Shown here piece by piece: positions 35,634-46,271 of a stretch of 64,000 nt of DNA. Each line of letters begins with the position of its first letter. The first letter of the stretch is position 1. Both the position numbers and the translations under genes were made by a program. The stretch is from contig NZ_FOCB01000001.1 of the NCBI RefSeq assembly GCF_900109995.1, positions 248,001-312,000 of the forward strand, read 5' to 3'. Below the pieces are notes generated by a model. That model did not search any database. It saw only the letters and a list, made by a program, of their open reading frames with translations, and was not told the origin of the DNA. The DNA is from Pseudomonas sp. ok272. GTDB lineage: Bacteria; Pseudomonadota; Gammaproteobacteria; Pseudomonadales; Pseudomonadaceae.

Positions 35634-36439
35634 TGCTTAAACAACGAATCATTACGGCACTGATCCTGCTGCCGATTGCCTTGTGCGGTTTTTTTCTGCT
35701 TGAAGGCTCCGGCTTTGCGCTGTTCATCGGCCTGGTGGTAACCCTCGGTGCCTGGGAGTGGGCGCGCCTGGCAGGTTTCGAGGCCCAGCCGATCCGTGTG
35801 GCCTATGCCGCTGTCGTGGCCGCGATGCTGTTTGTCATGCACCTGGTGCCGGGGCTTGCGCCCTGGGTGCTGGGCGCTGCCGTGCTGTGGTGGGGGGTGG
35901 CGACCTTCCTGGTGCTGACTTACCCCAGGACCAGCGAGCATTGGGCCAGTGCGGCCTGCAAGCTGGTGATCGGCCTGCTGATACTGTTGCCGGCCTGGCA
36001 AGGCCTGGTCCTGATCAAGCAGTACCCGCTGGGGAACGGGTTGATCATGGCGGTGATGGTGCTGGTCTGGGGTGCCGACATCGGCGCTTATTTCTCTGGT
36101 CGGGCCTTTGGCAAGCGCAAGCTGGCGCCGCTGGTCAGTCCAGGCAAGAGCTGGGAAGGCGTCTACGGTGGCCTGGCGCTGAGTTTGGTGCTTGCCCTCA
36201 TTGTCGGCCTGGTTCGTGATTGGAGTGTCGGCGAGGTGCTGCTGGGGTTGATCGGTGCAGCCATCATCGTGTTCATTTCGGTGGTGGGCGACCTGACCGA
36301 GAGCATGTTCAAGCGCCAGGCGGGGATCAAGGACAGCAGTAACCTGCTGCCTGGTCACGGCGGGGTGCTGGATCGAATCGACAGCCTGACCGCCGCGATT
36401 CCGGTGTTCGCCGTGCTGCTTTGGATGGCGGCGCCGTGA
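35633..36439 (+). CDS. cdsA: phosphatidate cytidylyltransferase
   Basis: CdsA converts phosphatidic acid and CTP to CDP-diacylglycerol at the inner membrane. The product is 268 residues with about eight hydrophobic segments. The family signature is complete near the C-terminus: [20 protein letters not shown] and then GVLDRIDSL. It overlaps the dxr GTG start by four bases (GTGA), so translation of lipid and isoprenoid genes is coupled here. Confidence 0.96.
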   Translation: MLKQRIITALILLPIALCGFFLLEGSGFALFIGLVVTLGAWEWARLAGFEAQPIRVAYAAVVAAMLFVMHLVPGLAPWVLGAAVLWWGVATFLVLTYPRTSEHWASAACKLVIGLLILLPAWQGLVLIKQYPLGNGLIMAVMVLVWGADIGAYFSGRAFGKRKLAPLVSPGKSWEGVYGGLALSLVLALIVGLVRDWSVGEVLLGLIGAAIIVFISVVGDLTESMFKRQAGIKDSSNLLPGHGGVLDRIDSLTAAIPVFAVLLWMAAP

Positions 36440-37626
36440 GTCGTCCCCAACAGATTACCGTTCTTGGGGCGACCGGCTCCATCGGTCTGAGCACCCTCGA
36501 CGTCATTGCACGTCATCCTGATCGTTTCCAGGCGTTTGCCTTGAGTGGCTACTCCCGGCTTGGTGAGTTGCTGGCCCTGTGCATTCGCCATGTGCCGCGC
36601 TTCGCGGTGGTGCCGGAGCCTGTGGCGGCGCGACGTTTGCAGGATGACCTGCGGGCGGCCGGACTGTCGACTCGGGTGCTGGTGGGGGAGGAGGGGCTGT
36701 GTCAGGTCGCCTCTGACCCTGAAGTCGATGCGGTGATGGCGGCCATTGTCGGGGCCGCGGGTTTGCGGCCGACCCTAGCCGCGGTCGAGGCCGGCAAGAA
36801 AATCCTGTTGGCCAATAAGGAGGCGCTGGTGATGTCCGGCGCCTTGTTCATGCAGGCAGTGCATCGGAGTGGGTCGGTGTTGTTGCCGATCGACAGTGAG
36901 CACAACGCCATTTTCCAGTGCATGCCGGCAGACTTTTCCCGCGGACTGGGTGCGGTGGGTGTCCGGCGGATCTTGCTGACGGCTTCTGGTGGTCCCTTTC
37001 GCCAGACGCCAATGCATGAGCTGGTGGATGTGACGCCGGATCAAGCGTGCGCCCACCCTAATTGGTCGATGGGGCGCAAGATTTCGGTCGATTCGGCCAG
37101 CATGATGAACAAGGGCCTGGAACTGATCGAGGCCTGCTGGTTGTTCGATGCCAAGCCGTCACAGGTTGAAGTGGTGATTCACCCGCAGAGCGTGATTCAC
37201 TCGTTGGTCGACTATGTAGACGGCTCGGTACTCGCGCAATTGGGTAATCCGGATATGCGCACACCGATTGCCAATGCGCTGGCCTGGCCGGAGCGTATCG
37301 ACTCCGGGGTGGCACCCCTGGATTTGTTTGCCATCGCGCGCTTGGACTTCCAGGCGCCTGACGAACAGCGTTTCCCGTGTCTGCGCCTGGCACGCCAGGC
37401 GGCAGAGGCGGGCAACAGTGCGCCGGCCATGTTGAATGCTGCGAATGAGGTGGCAGTTGCGGCGTTTCTTGATGGGCGTGTCCGTTACCTGGAGATCGCG
37501 AGTATCATCGAGGAGGTCCTGAACCTCGAGCCCGTGGTTGCGGTCGATGACTTGGATGCAGTGTTTACGGCGGACGCTAAAGCGCGTGAGTTGGCGCAGC
37601 GTTGGTTGGGTCGCCACGGGCGATAG
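36436..37626 (+). CDS. dxr: 1-deoxy-D-xylulose 5-phosphate reductoisomerase
   Basis: Dxr (IspC) makes MEP, the first committed MEP-pathway intermediate, using NADPH. The product is 396 residues. The NADPH site is [17 protein letters not shown] near the N-terminus, [12 protein letters not shown] near 125 is the metal-region start, and [21 protein letters not shown] near 210 is the substrate loop with the catalytic Lys/Ser. I use GTG 36436, which overlaps the cdsA stop; the TTG five codons earlier is less likely. ispD and ispF lie 20-24 kb downstream. Confidence 0.96.
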   Translation: MSRPQQITVLGATGSIGLSTLDVIARHPDRFQAFALSGYSRLGELLALCIRHVPRFAVVPEPVAARRLQDDLRAAGLSTRVLVGEEGLCQVASDPEVDAVMAAIVGAAGLRPTLAAVEAGKKILLANKEALVMSGALFMQAVHRSGSVLLPIDSEHNAIFQCMPADFSRGLGAVGVRRILLTASGGPFRQTPMHELVDVTPDQACAHPNWSMGRKISVDSASMMNKGLELIEACWLFDAKPSQVEVVIHPQSVIHSLVDYVDGSVLAQLGNPDMRTPIANALAWPERIDSGVAPLDLFAIARLDFQAPDEQRFPCLRLARQAAEAGNSAPAMLNAANEVAVAAFLDGRVRYLEIASIIEEVLNLEPVVAVDDLDAVFTADAKARELAQRWLGRHGR

Positions 37627-37679
37627 TGTGGTGGCCGATTGGCCAGCGGTAGTGCTGAGCGGGAATACGGAGAAAGTAG

Positions 37680-39032
37680 ATGAGCGCGCTCTATATGATT
37701 GTCGGCACCCTGGTGGCATTGGGCGTGCTGGTCACCTTCCACGAGTTTGGCCATTTCTGGGTCGCCCGCCGCTGTGGCGTCAAGGTGCTGCGCTTTTCCG
37801 TAGGCTTCGGCATGCCGCTGCTGCGCTGGCATGATCGGCACGGCACCGAGTTTGTGATTGCTGCTATTCCGCTGGGCGGCTACGTCAAGATGCTTGATGA
37901 GCGCGAAGGCGAAGTCCCGGCCGAGCAGTTAGATCAATCCTTCAATCGCAAGACCGTGCGCCAGCGCATTGCAATCGTTGCGGCGGGCCCGATTGCCAAT
38001 TTTTTACTGGCCCTGGTGTTTTTCTGGGTGCTGGCCATGTTGGGCAGCGAGCAACTGCGTCCGGTCATCGGTGGTGTCGAGGCGGGCAGTATCGCGGCCA
38101 AGGCGGGGTTGACCGCCGGGCAGGAGATTGTCGCCATCGATGGCGAGCCGACCGTGGGCTGGGGCGCGGTTAACCTGCAACTGGTCCGGCGTCTTGGTGA
38201 GAGCGGTGCCCTGCAGTTGCTGGTGCGCGAGCAAGGCTCTACGGTCGACTCGCCGCGCGAGTTGGTGTTGGATCATTGGCTCAAGGGCGCCGATGAGCCG
38301 GACCCGATCCGCTCCCTGGGCATTCGTCCATGGCGTCCGGCGTTGCCGCCGGTGCTGGCGGAACTCGACCCCAAGGGGCCGGCGCAAGCGGCAGGCCTGA
38401 AGGCCGGCGACCGCCTGCTGGCGCTCGACGGTCAGGCCTTGAGCGATTGGCAGCAAGTGGTGGATTGGGTCCGTGTACGTCCTGATACCAAAATTATGCT
38501 GCGCGTCGAGCGCGACGGTGCTCAAATCGACGTCCCGGTAACCTTGGCGACACGCGGCGAAGCGAAAGCGGCGGGTGGTTATCTGGGTGCAGGGGTAAAG
38601 GCTGTCGACTGGCCACCAGAGATGGTCCGTGAAGTCAGTTTCGGTCCCTTGGCGGCCATTGGCGAGGGTGCAAGGCGCACTTGGACCATGAGTGTACTGA
38701 CCCTCGACTCGCTCAAGAAAATGTTGTTCGGCGAGCTCTCGGTAAAAAACTTGAGTGGACCGATAACCATTGCTAAAGTGGCGGGCGCTTCTGCCCAGTC
38801 GGGTGTCGCTGATTTCCTGAATTTCCTTGCTTATCTGAGTATTAGCCTGGGGGTTCTGAATTTGTTGCCCATTCCTGTACTGGATGGGGGGCATTTGTTG
38901 TTTTATCTGATCGAGTGGGTGCGTGGTCGCCCCTTGTCAGATCGGGTGCAGGGTTGGGGGATACAGATCGGTATCAGCTTGGTGGTCGGGGTGATGTTAC
39001 TTGCCCTGGTCAACGATCTGGGTCGACTGTAA
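37680..39032 (+). CDS. rseP: site-2 zinc protease RseP
   Basis: RseP (MucP in P. aeruginosa) cuts anti-sigma factor RseA/MucA within the membrane to release the envelope-stress sigma factor. The product is 450 residues. The metalloprotease motif HEFGH is at residues 21-25 in TM1, two PDZ domains follow (about 115-200 and 210-300), and the LDG motif is in LLPIPVLDGGHLLFYLI near residue 400. It lies before bamA, so stress signalling and outer-membrane assembly genes are cotranscribed. Confidence 0.97.
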   Translation: MSALYMIVGTLVALGVLVTFHEFGHFWVARRCGVKVLRFSVGFGMPLLRWHDRHGTEFVIAAIPLGGYVKMLDEREGEVPAEQLDQSFNRKTVRQRIAIVAAGPIANFLLALVFFWVLAMLGSEQLRPVIGGVEAGSIAAKAGLTAGQEIVAIDGEPTVGWGAVNLQLVRRLGESGALQLLVREQGSTVDSPRELVLDHWLKGADEPDPIRSLGIRPWRPALPPVLAELDPKGPAQAAGLKAGDRLLALDGQALSDWQQVVDWVRVRPDTKIMLRVERDGAQIDVPVTLATRGEAKAAGGYLGAGVKAVDWPPEMVREVSFGPLAAIGEGARRTWTMSVLTLDSLKKMLFGELSVKNLSGPITIAKVAGASAQSGVADFLNFLAYLSISLGVLNLLPIPVLDGGHLLFYLIEWVRGRPLSDRVQGWGIQIGISLVVGVMLLALVNDLGRL

Positions 39033-39105
39033 CGCTTCGCTGAATTGCGAATCTGCCGCATTTGCGGCAGTTTGTTTATTGCCAGTTGGAATAAGAAAGG
39101 ACTTC

Positions 39106-41496
39106 ATGAAACGTCTGCTGCTAACTGCGGTTCTCTCCGTATTGATGATCGCCGAAGTTCACGCCGAGTCCTTCACTATCTCCGATATTCGCGTCAATGG
39201 CCTCCAGCGGGTCTCCGCGGGTAGCGTCTTTGGTGCCTTGCCGTTGAACGTCGGTGAGCAGGCGGACGATCGTCGCCTGGTGGAATCCACTCGTGCGCTG
39301 TTCAAAACCGGTTTCTTTCAAGACATCCAACTGGGTCGCGACGGCAATGTCCTGGTCATCACGGTAGTCGAGCGCCCGTCGGTCGCCAGTATCGAGATCG
39401 AAGGCAACAAGGCGATCTCCACTGAAGACCTGATGAAAGGCCTCAAGCAGTCCGGTCTGGCCGAAGGCGAAATCTTCCAGCGGGCGACGCTTGAAGGTGT
39501 GCGTAACGAGCTACAGCGTCAGTACGTAGCCCAGGGCCGCTACTCGGCAACCGTTGATACTGAAGTTGTGCCCCAGCCGCGCAACCGCGTTGGCCTGAAG
39601 GTCAATATCAACGAAGGTACCGTTGCAGCGATCCAGCACATCAACGTCGTGGGCAACACCGTTTTCCCCGACGAAGACCTGATCGACCTGTTCGAACTCA
39701 AGACCAGCAACTGGCTGTCGTTCTTCAAGAACGATGACAAGTACGCCCGCGAAAAACTCTCCGGTGACCTGGAGCGCCTTCGCTCCTACTACCTGGATCG
39801 TGGCTATATCAACATGGATATCGCCTCCACCCAGGTGTCGATCACCCCGGACAAGAAACACGTCTACATCACTGTCAACGTCAACGAAGGCCAGAAGTAC
39901 AAGGTCCGTGACGTAAAACTGAGCGGTGACCTGAAGGTGCCTGAAGACCAGGTCAAGGCGTTGCTGCTGGTGCAGCAAGGCCAGGTGTTCTCGCGCAAGC
40001 TGATGACCACCACTTCCGAGCTGATCACCCGTCGCCTGGGTAACGAGGGTTACACCTTCGCCAACGTCAACGGCGTACCGTCGCCTCATGACGATGATCA
40101 CACGGTTGATATCACCTTCGTCGTCGACCCGGGCAAGCGTGCCTACGTCAACCGCATCAACTTCCGCGGCAACACCAAGTCGGAAGACGAAGTGCTGCGT
40201 CGTGAAATGCGCCAGATGGAAGGTGGCTGGGCTTCGACCTACCTGATCGATCAATCCAAGACCCGCCTGGAGCGTCTGGGCTTCTTCAAGGAAGTCAACG
40301 TCGAGACCCCGGCTGTACCGGGCGTGGATGACCAGGTTGATGTGAACTACAGCGTTGAGGAACAGGCGTCCGGCTCGATTACCGCCAGCGTCGGTTTTGC
40401 ACAGAGTGCCGGTTTGATCCTCGGTGGCTCGATCACCCAGAACAACTTCCTGGGTACCGGTAACAAGGTCAGCATTGGCCTGACCCGCAGTCAATACCAG
40501 AGCCGCTATAACTTCGGTTATGTGGACCCCTACTGGACTGCTGATGGCGTGAGCCTGGGTTACAACGCGTTCTATCGCACCACCGACTACAAAGACCTCG
40601 ACGTCGACGTAGCCAGCTATGCAGTAGACAGCCTGGGTGCGGGCGTCAGCGTTGGTTACCCGATCAGCGAGACTTCCCGCCTGACCTTCGGCCTGACGGC
40701 ACAGCAAGACAAGATCAAGACCGGTCAATACACCGTTGACGAGATCTTCGACTTCGTGAACAGGGAAGGTGATCAGTACCTGAACTTCAAGGCGTCGGCC
40801 GGCTGGTCCGAGTCGACCCTGAACAAGGGTGTGCTGGCGACCCGTGGCCACTCCCAGAGCGTAACCCTGGAAGCCACTACACCGGGCAGCGACCTGTCGT
40901 TCTTCAAGCTCGACTACCGTGGCCAGTTGTTCCAGCCGCTGAGTGACAACTACACCGTTCGCCTGCATACCGAACTGGGTTATGGCGACGGTTATGGTTC
41001 CACCGATGGTTTGCCGTTCTATGAAAACTACTATGCTGGTGGCTTCAACTCGGTTCGTGGCTTCAAGGACAGTACCTTGGGGCCGCGTAGTACGCCGAGC
41101 CGTGGCGCCAAAGATACCGGTAACGTGGGTACGATCGCTGACCCGGACCAGGATCCGCTGCCGTTTGGTGGTAACGTATTGATCCAGGGTGGTGCGGAGT
41201 TGTTGTTCCCACTGCCGTTCGTCAAGGACCAGCGTTCGTTGCGTACCTCTGTGTTCTGGGACGTGGGTAACGTGTTCGATTCCAAGTGTGATCAGAGCAC
41301 CAACACCAATGGTGTTACGAAGTCCAACACGCAATGCAACGACATCAGTCTGAGCAACCTGGCCAGCTCCGTGGGCGTTGGCGTGACCTGGGTCACCGCA
41401 TTGGGTCCTTTGAGCTTTGCGCTGGCCATGCCGGTCAAGAAACCTGATAACGCTGAAACCCAAGTGTTCCAATTTTCCCTCGGTCAGACGTTCTAA
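39106..41496 (+). CDS. bamA: outer-membrane protein assembly factor BamA
   Basis: BamA is the core of the BAM complex that folds beta-barrels into the outer membrane. The product is 796 residues with a signal peptide (MKRLLLTAVLSVLMIAEVHA). Five POTRA domains cover about 22-425, followed by a 16-strand barrel that ends in Phe (FSLGQTF), the usual BamA end. The conserved loop-6 region is GFNSVRGFKDSTLGPR (VRGF, near 645). AAGAAAGG precedes ATG 39106; the longer frame from 39001 is inside rseP. Confidence 0.97.
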   Translation: MKRLLLTAVLSVLMIAEVHAESFTISDIRVNGLQRVSAGSVFGALPLNVGEQADDRRLVESTRALFKTGFFQDIQLGRDGNVLVITVVERPSVASIEIEGNKAISTEDLMKGLKQSGLAEGEIFQRATLEGVRNELQRQYVAQGRYSATVDTEVVPQPRNRVGLKVNINEGTVAAIQHINVVGNTVFPDEDLIDLFELKTSNWLSFFKNDDKYAREKLSGDLERLRSYYLDRGYINMDIASTQVSITPDKKHVYITVNVNEGQKYKVRDVKLSGDLKVPEDQVKALLLVQQGQVFSRKLMTTTSELITRRLGNEGYTFANVNGVPSPHDDDHTVDITFVVDPGKRAYVNRINFRGNTKSEDEVLRREMRQMEGGWASTYLIDQSKTRLERLGFFKEVNVETPAVPGVDDQVDVNYSVEEQASGSITASVGFAQSAGLILGGSITQNNFLGTGNKVSIGLTRSQYQSRYNFGYVDPYWTADGVSLGYNAFYRTTDYKDLDVDVASYAVDSLGAGVSVGYPISETSRLTFGLTAQQDKIKTGQYTVDEIFDFVNREGDQYLNFKASAGWSESTLNKGVLATRGHSQSVTLEATTPGSDLSFFKLDYRGQLFQPLSDNYTVRLHTELGYGDGYGSTDGLPFYENYYAGGFNSVRGFKDSTLGPRSTPSRGAKDTGNVGTIADPDQDPLPFGGNVLIQGGAELLFPLPFVKDQRSLRTSVFWDVGNVFDSKCDQSTNTNGVTKSNTQCNDISLSNLASSVGVGVTWVTALGPLSFALAMPVKKPDNAETQVFQFSLGQTF

Positions 41497-41540
41497 GCGT
41501 CTAACTCAAGATAACGACAATGGATTTGTAGGAGTGCATC

Positions 41541-42044
41541 GTGCGTAAGTTGACTCAATTGGTTCTCCTGGCGACTGTCCTGGTAGCAACCCCGGCGTTT
41601 GCCGAGATGAAAATCGCTGTACTGAACTATCAGATGGCATTGCTTGAGTCTGACGCGGCCAAGAAATACGCCGTGGATGCCGAGAAGAAGTTCGGTCCGC
41701 AGTTGACCAAACTCAAGACCCTGGAAAGCAGCGCCAAGGGCATCCAAGATCGACTGGTAGCCGGTGGCGACAAGATGGCCCAGGGCGAGCGCGAGCGACT
41801 TGAGCTGGAATTCAAGCAGAAGGCCCGTGACTTTCAGTTCCAGTCCAAGGAGCTGAACGAAGCCAAGGCTGTTGCTGACCGTGAAATGCTGAAGCAGCTG
41901 AAGCCGAAACTGGACAGCGCTGTGGAAGAAGTCATCAAGAAAGGTGCTTTTGACCTGGTCTTCGAGCGTGGCGCAGTGATCGATGTCAAACCTCAATATG
42001 ACATCACTCGCCAGGTTATCGAGCGCATGAATCAGCTGAAATAA
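41541..42044 (+). CDS. skp: periplasmic chaperone Skp (OmpH)
   Basis: Skp holds unfolded outer-membrane proteins in the periplasm. The product is 167 residues. GTG is the start codon (41541) with GGAG upstream, and a cleaved signal peptide runs through TPAFA. The mature part is a short beta base plus long charged helices (KKYAVDAEKKFGPQLTKLKT to KQKARDFQFQSKELNEAKAV), as expected for the tentacles of the trimer. lpxD follows after 3 bp. Confidence 0.95.
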   Translation: MRKLTQLVLLATVLVATPAFAEMKIAVLNYQMALLESDAAKKYAVDAEKKFGPQLTKLKTLESSAKGIQDRLVAGGDKMAQGERERLELEFKQKARDFQFQSKELNEAKAVADREMLKQLKPKLDSAVEEVIKKGAFDLVFERGAVIDVKPQYDITRQVIERMNQLK

Positions 42045-42047
42045 TCC

Positions 42048-43103
42048 ATGACTGCGACTAAAAAGCTCGGCCAGTTGGCCGAGTTCCTTGGCGCCACCTT
42101 ACGTGGCGACCCGGAGAAAGTAATTACTGGGCTAGCCACCTTGCAGGAGGCTGGCCCAGCTCAGTTGAGCTTTCTGGCAAATCCCCAGTACCGTAAATAC
42201 CTGGTCGACAGTCAGGCCGCAGCCGTGTTGCTGAAGGCCGCTGATGCCGAGGGTTTTGTCGGGGATGCGCTGGTTGTGCCGGATCCGTATGCGGCGTATG
42301 CGCGGGTTTCCCACCTGTTCGATCCCAAGCCGAAATCTGCTGCGGGGGTTCATCCCACTGCGGTGATTGCGCCGGATGCTGTGGTCGATCCAGCGGCGAG
42401 CATCGGTCCCTTCGTGGTGATCGAAAGCGCTGCACGCATTGCTGCTGGCGTGACCCTTGGCGCCCATTGTGTCATCGGTGCTCGTAGCGAGGTCGGTGAG
42501 GGTGGTTGGCTGGCGCCCCGTGTGACGCTCTACCACGACGTGCGCATCGGCAAGCGTGTGGTGATTCAATCGGGTGCGGTGCTCGGTGGCGAAGGTTTCG
42601 GCTTTGCCAACGTCAAGGGCGTCTGGGAGAAGATTGCCCAGGTCGGTGGTGTGTTGATCGGTGATGACGTGGAGATCGGCGTGAATACCGCCATCGACCG
42701 CGGTGCGTTGGCCGACACCATCATCGGCAATGGCGTGAAGCTGGACAACCAGATCCAGATCGCCCACAACGTGCAGGTCGGCGATCACACGGCCATGGCG
42801 GCATGCGTGGGGATTTCCGGCAGTACCAAGATCGGCAAGCATTGCATGCTGGCCGGCGGTGTCGGGTTGGTAGGGCACATCGATATTTGCGACAACGTGT
42901 TCCTGACCGGAATGACCATGGTGACCCACTCGATTACCGAGCCGGGTGCCTATTCGTCCGGTACGGCCATGCAACCGGCTGCCGAGTGGCGCAAAAGCGC
43001 GGCACGCATCCGTCAGCTCGATGACATCGCGCGACGTCTGCGACAGCTGGAAAAGCAGGTGGGTGAAGTGACCCCCGGCAGCAATGCTTCATCAGATGGC
43101 TGA
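42048..43103 (+). CDS. lpxD: UDP-3-O-acylglucosamine N-acyltransferase
   Basis: LpxD adds the second acyl chain in lipid A synthesis. The product is 351 residues. The N-terminal uridine-binding domain (about 1-100) begins [17 protein letters not shown] and includes [13 protein letters not shown]. The left-handed beta helix covers about 105-300, with the catalytic His in [16 protein letters not shown] near 240. The C-terminal helix ([20 protein letters not shown]) is typical. The lipid A set is completed by fabZ, lpxA and lpxB downstream. Confidence 0.97.
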   Translation: MTATKKLGQLAEFLGATLRGDPEKVITGLATLQEAGPAQLSFLANPQYRKYLVDSQAAAVLLKAADAEGFVGDALVVPDPYAAYARVSHLFDPKPKSAAGVHPTAVIAPDAVVDPAASIGPFVVIESAARIAAGVTLGAHCVIGARSEVGEGGWLAPRVTLYHDVRIGKRVVIQSGAVLGGEGFGFANVKGVWEKIAQVGGVLIGDDVEIGVNTAIDRGALADTIIGNGVKLDNQIQIAHNVQVGDHTAMAACVGISGSTKIGKHCMLAGGVGLVGHIDICDNVFLTGMTMVTHSITEPGAYSSGTAMQPAAEWRKSAARIRQLDDIARRLRQLEKQVGEVTPGSNASSDG

Positions 43104-43210
43104 TACCCATTCCATATCAAGTGTGCACAGCCGTTAGACTGCCTCCTTGATTTGCTAGAGGAGTGTGCGCAGTCGCATGCTCCCAATCTTTACATAGGCT
43201 TCCCCCCGAA

Positions 43211-43651
43211 ATGATGGACATCAACGAGATTCGCGAATACCTGCCTCACCGTTACCCGTTCCTGCTGGTGGACCGTGTAGTGGACCTGGATGTTGAGGGC
43301 AAGCGCATTCGTGCCTACAAGAATGTCAGCATCAACGAACCATTCTTCAATGGTCACTTCCCGGCGCATCCGATCATGCCCGGCGTACTGATCATCGAGG
43401 CGATGGCCCAGGCTGCCGGGATCCTTGGTTTCAAAATGCTCGACGTCAAGCCGGCCGACGGCACGCTCTACTACTTCGTCGGCTCCGACAAGCTGCGCTT
43501 TCGCCAGCCAGTCAAGCCGGGTGATCAATTGATCCTCGAAGCCACCTTCATCAGTTGCAAGCGCAAGATCTGGAAGTTTGAATGCCAGGCGTCGGTGGAT
43601 GGCAAGCCGGTGTGCTCGGCCGAGATCATCTGTGCGGAACAAAAAGTATGA
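43211..43651 (+). CDS. fabZ: 3-hydroxyacyl-[acyl-carrier-protein] dehydratase FabZ
   Basis: FabZ dehydrates 3-hydroxyacyl-ACP in fatty acid elongation and competes with LpxA for 3-hydroxy-acyl-ACP, which explains its place in the lipid A cluster. The product is 146 residues of the hot-dog fold. The catalytic His is in [20 protein letters not shown] (near residue 49) with the Glu 14 residues on. I use ATG 43211 ([17 protein letters not shown]); the longer frame from 43163 gives no family match. It overlaps lpxA by 4 bases. Confidence 0.97.
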   Translation: MMDINEIREYLPHRYPFLLVDRVVDLDVEGKRIRAYKNVSINEPFFNGHFPAHPIMPGVLIIEAMAQAAGILGFKMLDVKPADGTLYYFVGSDKLRFRQPVKPGDQLILEATFISCKRKIWKFECQASVDGKPVCSAEIICAEQKV

Positions 43652-44424
43652 GTTTGATTGACCCTCGCGCAATCATCGATCCCTCGGCCGTCCTGGCCGA
43701 GGGCGTTGAAGTCGGCCCCTGGTCGATTGTCGGCGCTGGTGTGGAAATCGGCGAGGGCACAGTGATTGGCCCGCACGTAGTGCTCAAGGGGCCGACCCGG
43801 ATTGGCAAGCACAACCGCATCTACCAGTTCTCTTCAATCGGTGAAGATACGCCCGACCTGAAGTACAAGGGTGAGGAAACCCGCCTGGTGATCGGTGACC
43901 ATAACGTCATTCGCGAAGGCGTGACGATTCACCGTGGCACCGTCCAGGATCGGTCGGAGACCACTCTGGGTGATCACAATTTGATCATGGCCTATGCGCA
44001 CATCGGCCACGACAGCGTTATCGGCAATCACTGCATCCTGGTCAACAACACGGCGTTGGCCGGCCATGTGCACGTTGCCGACTGGGCGATCCTGTCCGGC
44101 TTCACCCTGGTTCACCAGTACTGCCATATTGGCACCCACAGCTTCTCGGGCATGGGCACCGCCATCGGCAAGGATGTTCCTGCTTATGTCACGGTGTTCG
44201 GTAATCCGGCCCAGGCACGCAGCATGAACTTTGAAGGTCTGCGCCGTCGTGGTTTCAGCGAAGAAGCGATCCACGCCCTGCGTCGGGCCTACAAGGTGGT
44301 TTACCGCCAGAGCCTGACCGTTGAACAGGCGTTGGCCGAGTTGGCTGAACCGTCCTTGCAGTTCCCCGAAGTCGCGGTATTCCGCGACTCGATCCAGTCC
44401 TCGACTCGCGGTATTACTCGTTAA
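43648..44424 (+). CDS. lpxA: acyl-ACP--UDP-N-acetylglucosamine O-acyltransferase
   Basis: LpxA starts lipid A synthesis by acylating UDP-GlcNAc. The product is 258 residues. The beta helix begins at once ([20 protein letters not shown]), with the catalytic His in [17 protein letters not shown] (near residue 121). ATG 43648 overlaps the fabZ stop (ATGA); the longer open frame from 43582 lies inside fabZ and is a shadow. lpxB follows after 2 bp. Confidence 0.97.
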   Translation: MSLIDPRAIIDPSAVLAEGVEVGPWSIVGAGVEIGEGTVIGPHVVLKGPTRIGKHNRIYQFSSIGEDTPDLKYKGEETRLVIGDHNVIREGVTIHRGTVQDRSETTLGDHNLIMAYAHIGHDSVIGNHCILVNNTALAGHVHVADWAILSGFTLVHQYCHIGTHSFSGMGTAIGKDVPAYVTVFGNPAQARSMNFEGLRRRGFSEEAIHALRRAYKVVYRQSLTVEQALAELAEPSLQFPEVAVFRDSIQSSTRGITR

Positions 44425-44426
44425 TC

Positions 44427-45554
44427 ATGGCCAATTTGCGTATTGCGCTGGTGGCTGGCGAAGCCTCCGGCGATATTTTAGGCGCAGGCCTGATGCGTGC
44501 ACTCAAGGCGCAGCATCCAGCGGTTGAGTTCATTGGCGTCGGCGGTCCACTGATGGAGGCTGAAGGCCTGGTGTCCTATTTTCCGATGGAGCGCCTGTCG
44601 GTCATGGGCCTGGTGGAGGTCCTGGGTCGCCTGCGTGAACTGTTGGCGCGCCGCAAGAAGCTGATCAAGACCTTGATTGCGCAGCAGCCCGATGTGTTCA
44701 TCGGTATCGATGCGCCGGACTTCACCCTCAATATCGAATTGAAACTGCGTCAAGCCGGGATCAAGACCGCGCATTACGTCAGTCCGTCCGTCTGGGCCTG
44801 GCGACAGAAGCGCGTGCTGAAGATCCGCGAAGGCTGTGACCTGATGCTCACGCTGTTCCCCTTCGAAGCCAAGTTCTATGAAGAGCAGGGCGTGCCGGTG
44901 CGGTTTGTCGGTCACTCGTTGGCGGATGCGATTCCGCTGGAAGCGGATCGCGCGGCGGCGCGGGCCGAGTTGGGGCTGCCTGATGGACCGCTGGTCGCCT
45001 TGATGCCGGGCAGTCGTGGCGGCGAGGTCGGACGCCTGGGCGCCTTGTTCCTGGATACCGCCGAGCGTCTGCGGGCCATGCGCCCTGGCGTGCGGTTCGT
45101 CATGCCCTGTGCCAACCCCGAGCGGCGGGCGCAGCTCGAGGAACTGCTGGCCAGTCGAGACTTGCCGGTTACCCTGCTCAACGGTCGTTCCCACCAGGCA
45201 TTGGCCGCGTGTGATGCGGTGCTGATTGCCTCGGGTACCGCGACGCTGGAGGCGCTGCTGTTCAAACGGCCAATGGTCGTGGCGTACCGCCTGGCGCCGC
45301 TGACGTACTGGATTCTCAAGCGCATGGTCAAAAGCCCTTACATCTCCTTGCCGAACTTGCTGGCCCAGCGCTTGCTGGTGCCCGAGTTACTGCAGGATGA
45401 TGCGACGCCTGAAGCGTTGGCGCTGACGTTGTCGCCGTTGATCGATGGCGGCGAAGAGCAAACCACCGGTTTTGACCAGATTCATCGGACCCTGCGTCGC
45501 GATGCGTCCAATCAGGCCGCCGAAGCGGTCCTCAACCTGATCGGCAAATCCTGA
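44427..45554 (+). CDS. lpxB: lipid-A-disaccharide synthase
   Basis: LpxB joins UDP-2,3-diacylglucosamine and lipid X into the lipid A disaccharide at the inner membrane. The product is 375 residues, a GT-B enzyme of family GT19. It begins [20 protein letters not shown], the diagnostic LpxB start, and has [17 protein letters not shown] near 118 and the C-terminal [20 protein letters not shown] (about 265-285). Its stop TGA shares its last base with the rnhB ATG. Confidence 0.97.
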   Translation: MANLRIALVAGEASGDILGAGLMRALKAQHPAVEFIGVGGPLMEAEGLVSYFPMERLSVMGLVEVLGRLRELLARRKKLIKTLIAQQPDVFIGIDAPDFTLNIELKLRQAGIKTAHYVSPSVWAWRQKRVLKIREGCDLMLTLFPFEAKFYEEQGVPVRFVGHSLADAIPLEADRAAARAELGLPDGPLVALMPGSRGGEVGRLGALFLDTAERLRAMRPGVRFVMPCANPERRAQLEELLASRDLPVTLLNGRSHQALAACDAVLIASGTATLEALLFKRPMVVAYRLAPLTYWILKRMVKSPYISLPNLLAQRLLVPELLQDDATPEALALTLSPLIDGGEEQTTGFDQIHRTLRRDASNQAAEAVLNLIGKS

Positions 45555-46195
45555 TGAGTCAGCAGAAGATACAGATGGGCCTGGATTTTACCCTCGTCGC
45601 CGATGCCGAAGATTTGGTCGCAGGCGTTGACGAAGTCGGGCGCGGCCCCTTGTGTGGCGCGGTTGTCACGGCGGCCGTGATCCTTGACCCGAAGCGGCCG
45701 ATCCTGGGGCTCAATGATTCCAAGAAGCTCACGCAAGCACGGCGCGAAAAGCTTTATGACGAAATCTGCGAAAAGGCCCTGAGTTGGTGCATTGCCCGGG
45801 CCGAGGTCGAGGAAATCGATGAGCTGAACATCCTGCACGCCACCATGCTGGCCATGCAGCGTGCGGTCGAAGGGCTGCACGTCACGCCTAAGCTGGCGAT
45901 GATCGACGGCAACCGCTGCCCGAAGCTGGCGATGCCGGCCGAAGCGGTGGTCAAGGGGGATAGCAAGGTGCCGGCGATTGCCGCCGCGTCGATCCTGGCC
46001 AAGGTCAGCCGTGATCGCGAGATGGCGGCGTTCGAATTGATCTACCCGGGGTACGGCATTGGGGGCCACAAGGGCTACCCGACTCCCGTTCATCTGGAAG
46101 CCCTGGCCCGCCTGGGACCGACCCCGATCCACCGGCGCTCGTTCGCACCGGTACGCTTGGCGTACGAGGCCCGTGAAGGTTTGCTCGAGCGCTAG
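45554..46195 (+). CDS. rnhB: ribonuclease HII
   Basis: RNase HII cuts RNA in RNA:DNA hybrids and removes single ribonucleotides from DNA. The product is 213 residues. The catalytic Asp-Glu pair lies in [16 protein letters not shown] near residue 23, further acidic residues are in LNDSKKLT and [10 protein letters not shown], and [10 protein letters not shown] is the conserved C-terminal region. The start shares one base with the lpxB stop, and a terminator separates it from dnaE. Confidence 0.97.
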   Translation: MSQQKIQMGLDFTLVADAEDLVAGVDEVGRGPLCGAVVTAAVILDPKRPILGLNDSKKLTQARREKLYDEICEKALSWCIARAEVEEIDELNILHATMLAMQRAVEGLHVTPKLAMIDGNRCPKLAMPAEAVVKGDSKVPAIAAASILAKVSRDREMAAFELIYPGYGIGGHKGYPTPVHLEALARLGPTPIHRRSFAPVRLAYEAREGLLER

Positions 46196-46217
46196 TGGCG
46201 AGGCTGATGTTTTTGCC

Positions 46218-46250
46218 AAGGCCCGGTACAATCCGGGCCTTGTTGTTTTC
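46218..46250 (+). terminator. intrinsic terminator between rnhB and dnaE
   Basis: AAGGCCCGG (46218-46226) pairs with CCGGGCCTT (46233-46241), loop TACAAT, followed by GTTGTTTTC. It lies 22 bp before the dnaE ATG, so dnaE translation may need read-through or a close promoter. Confidence 0.78.
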
Positions 46251-46271
46251 ATGACTTAACGCAGGATCACT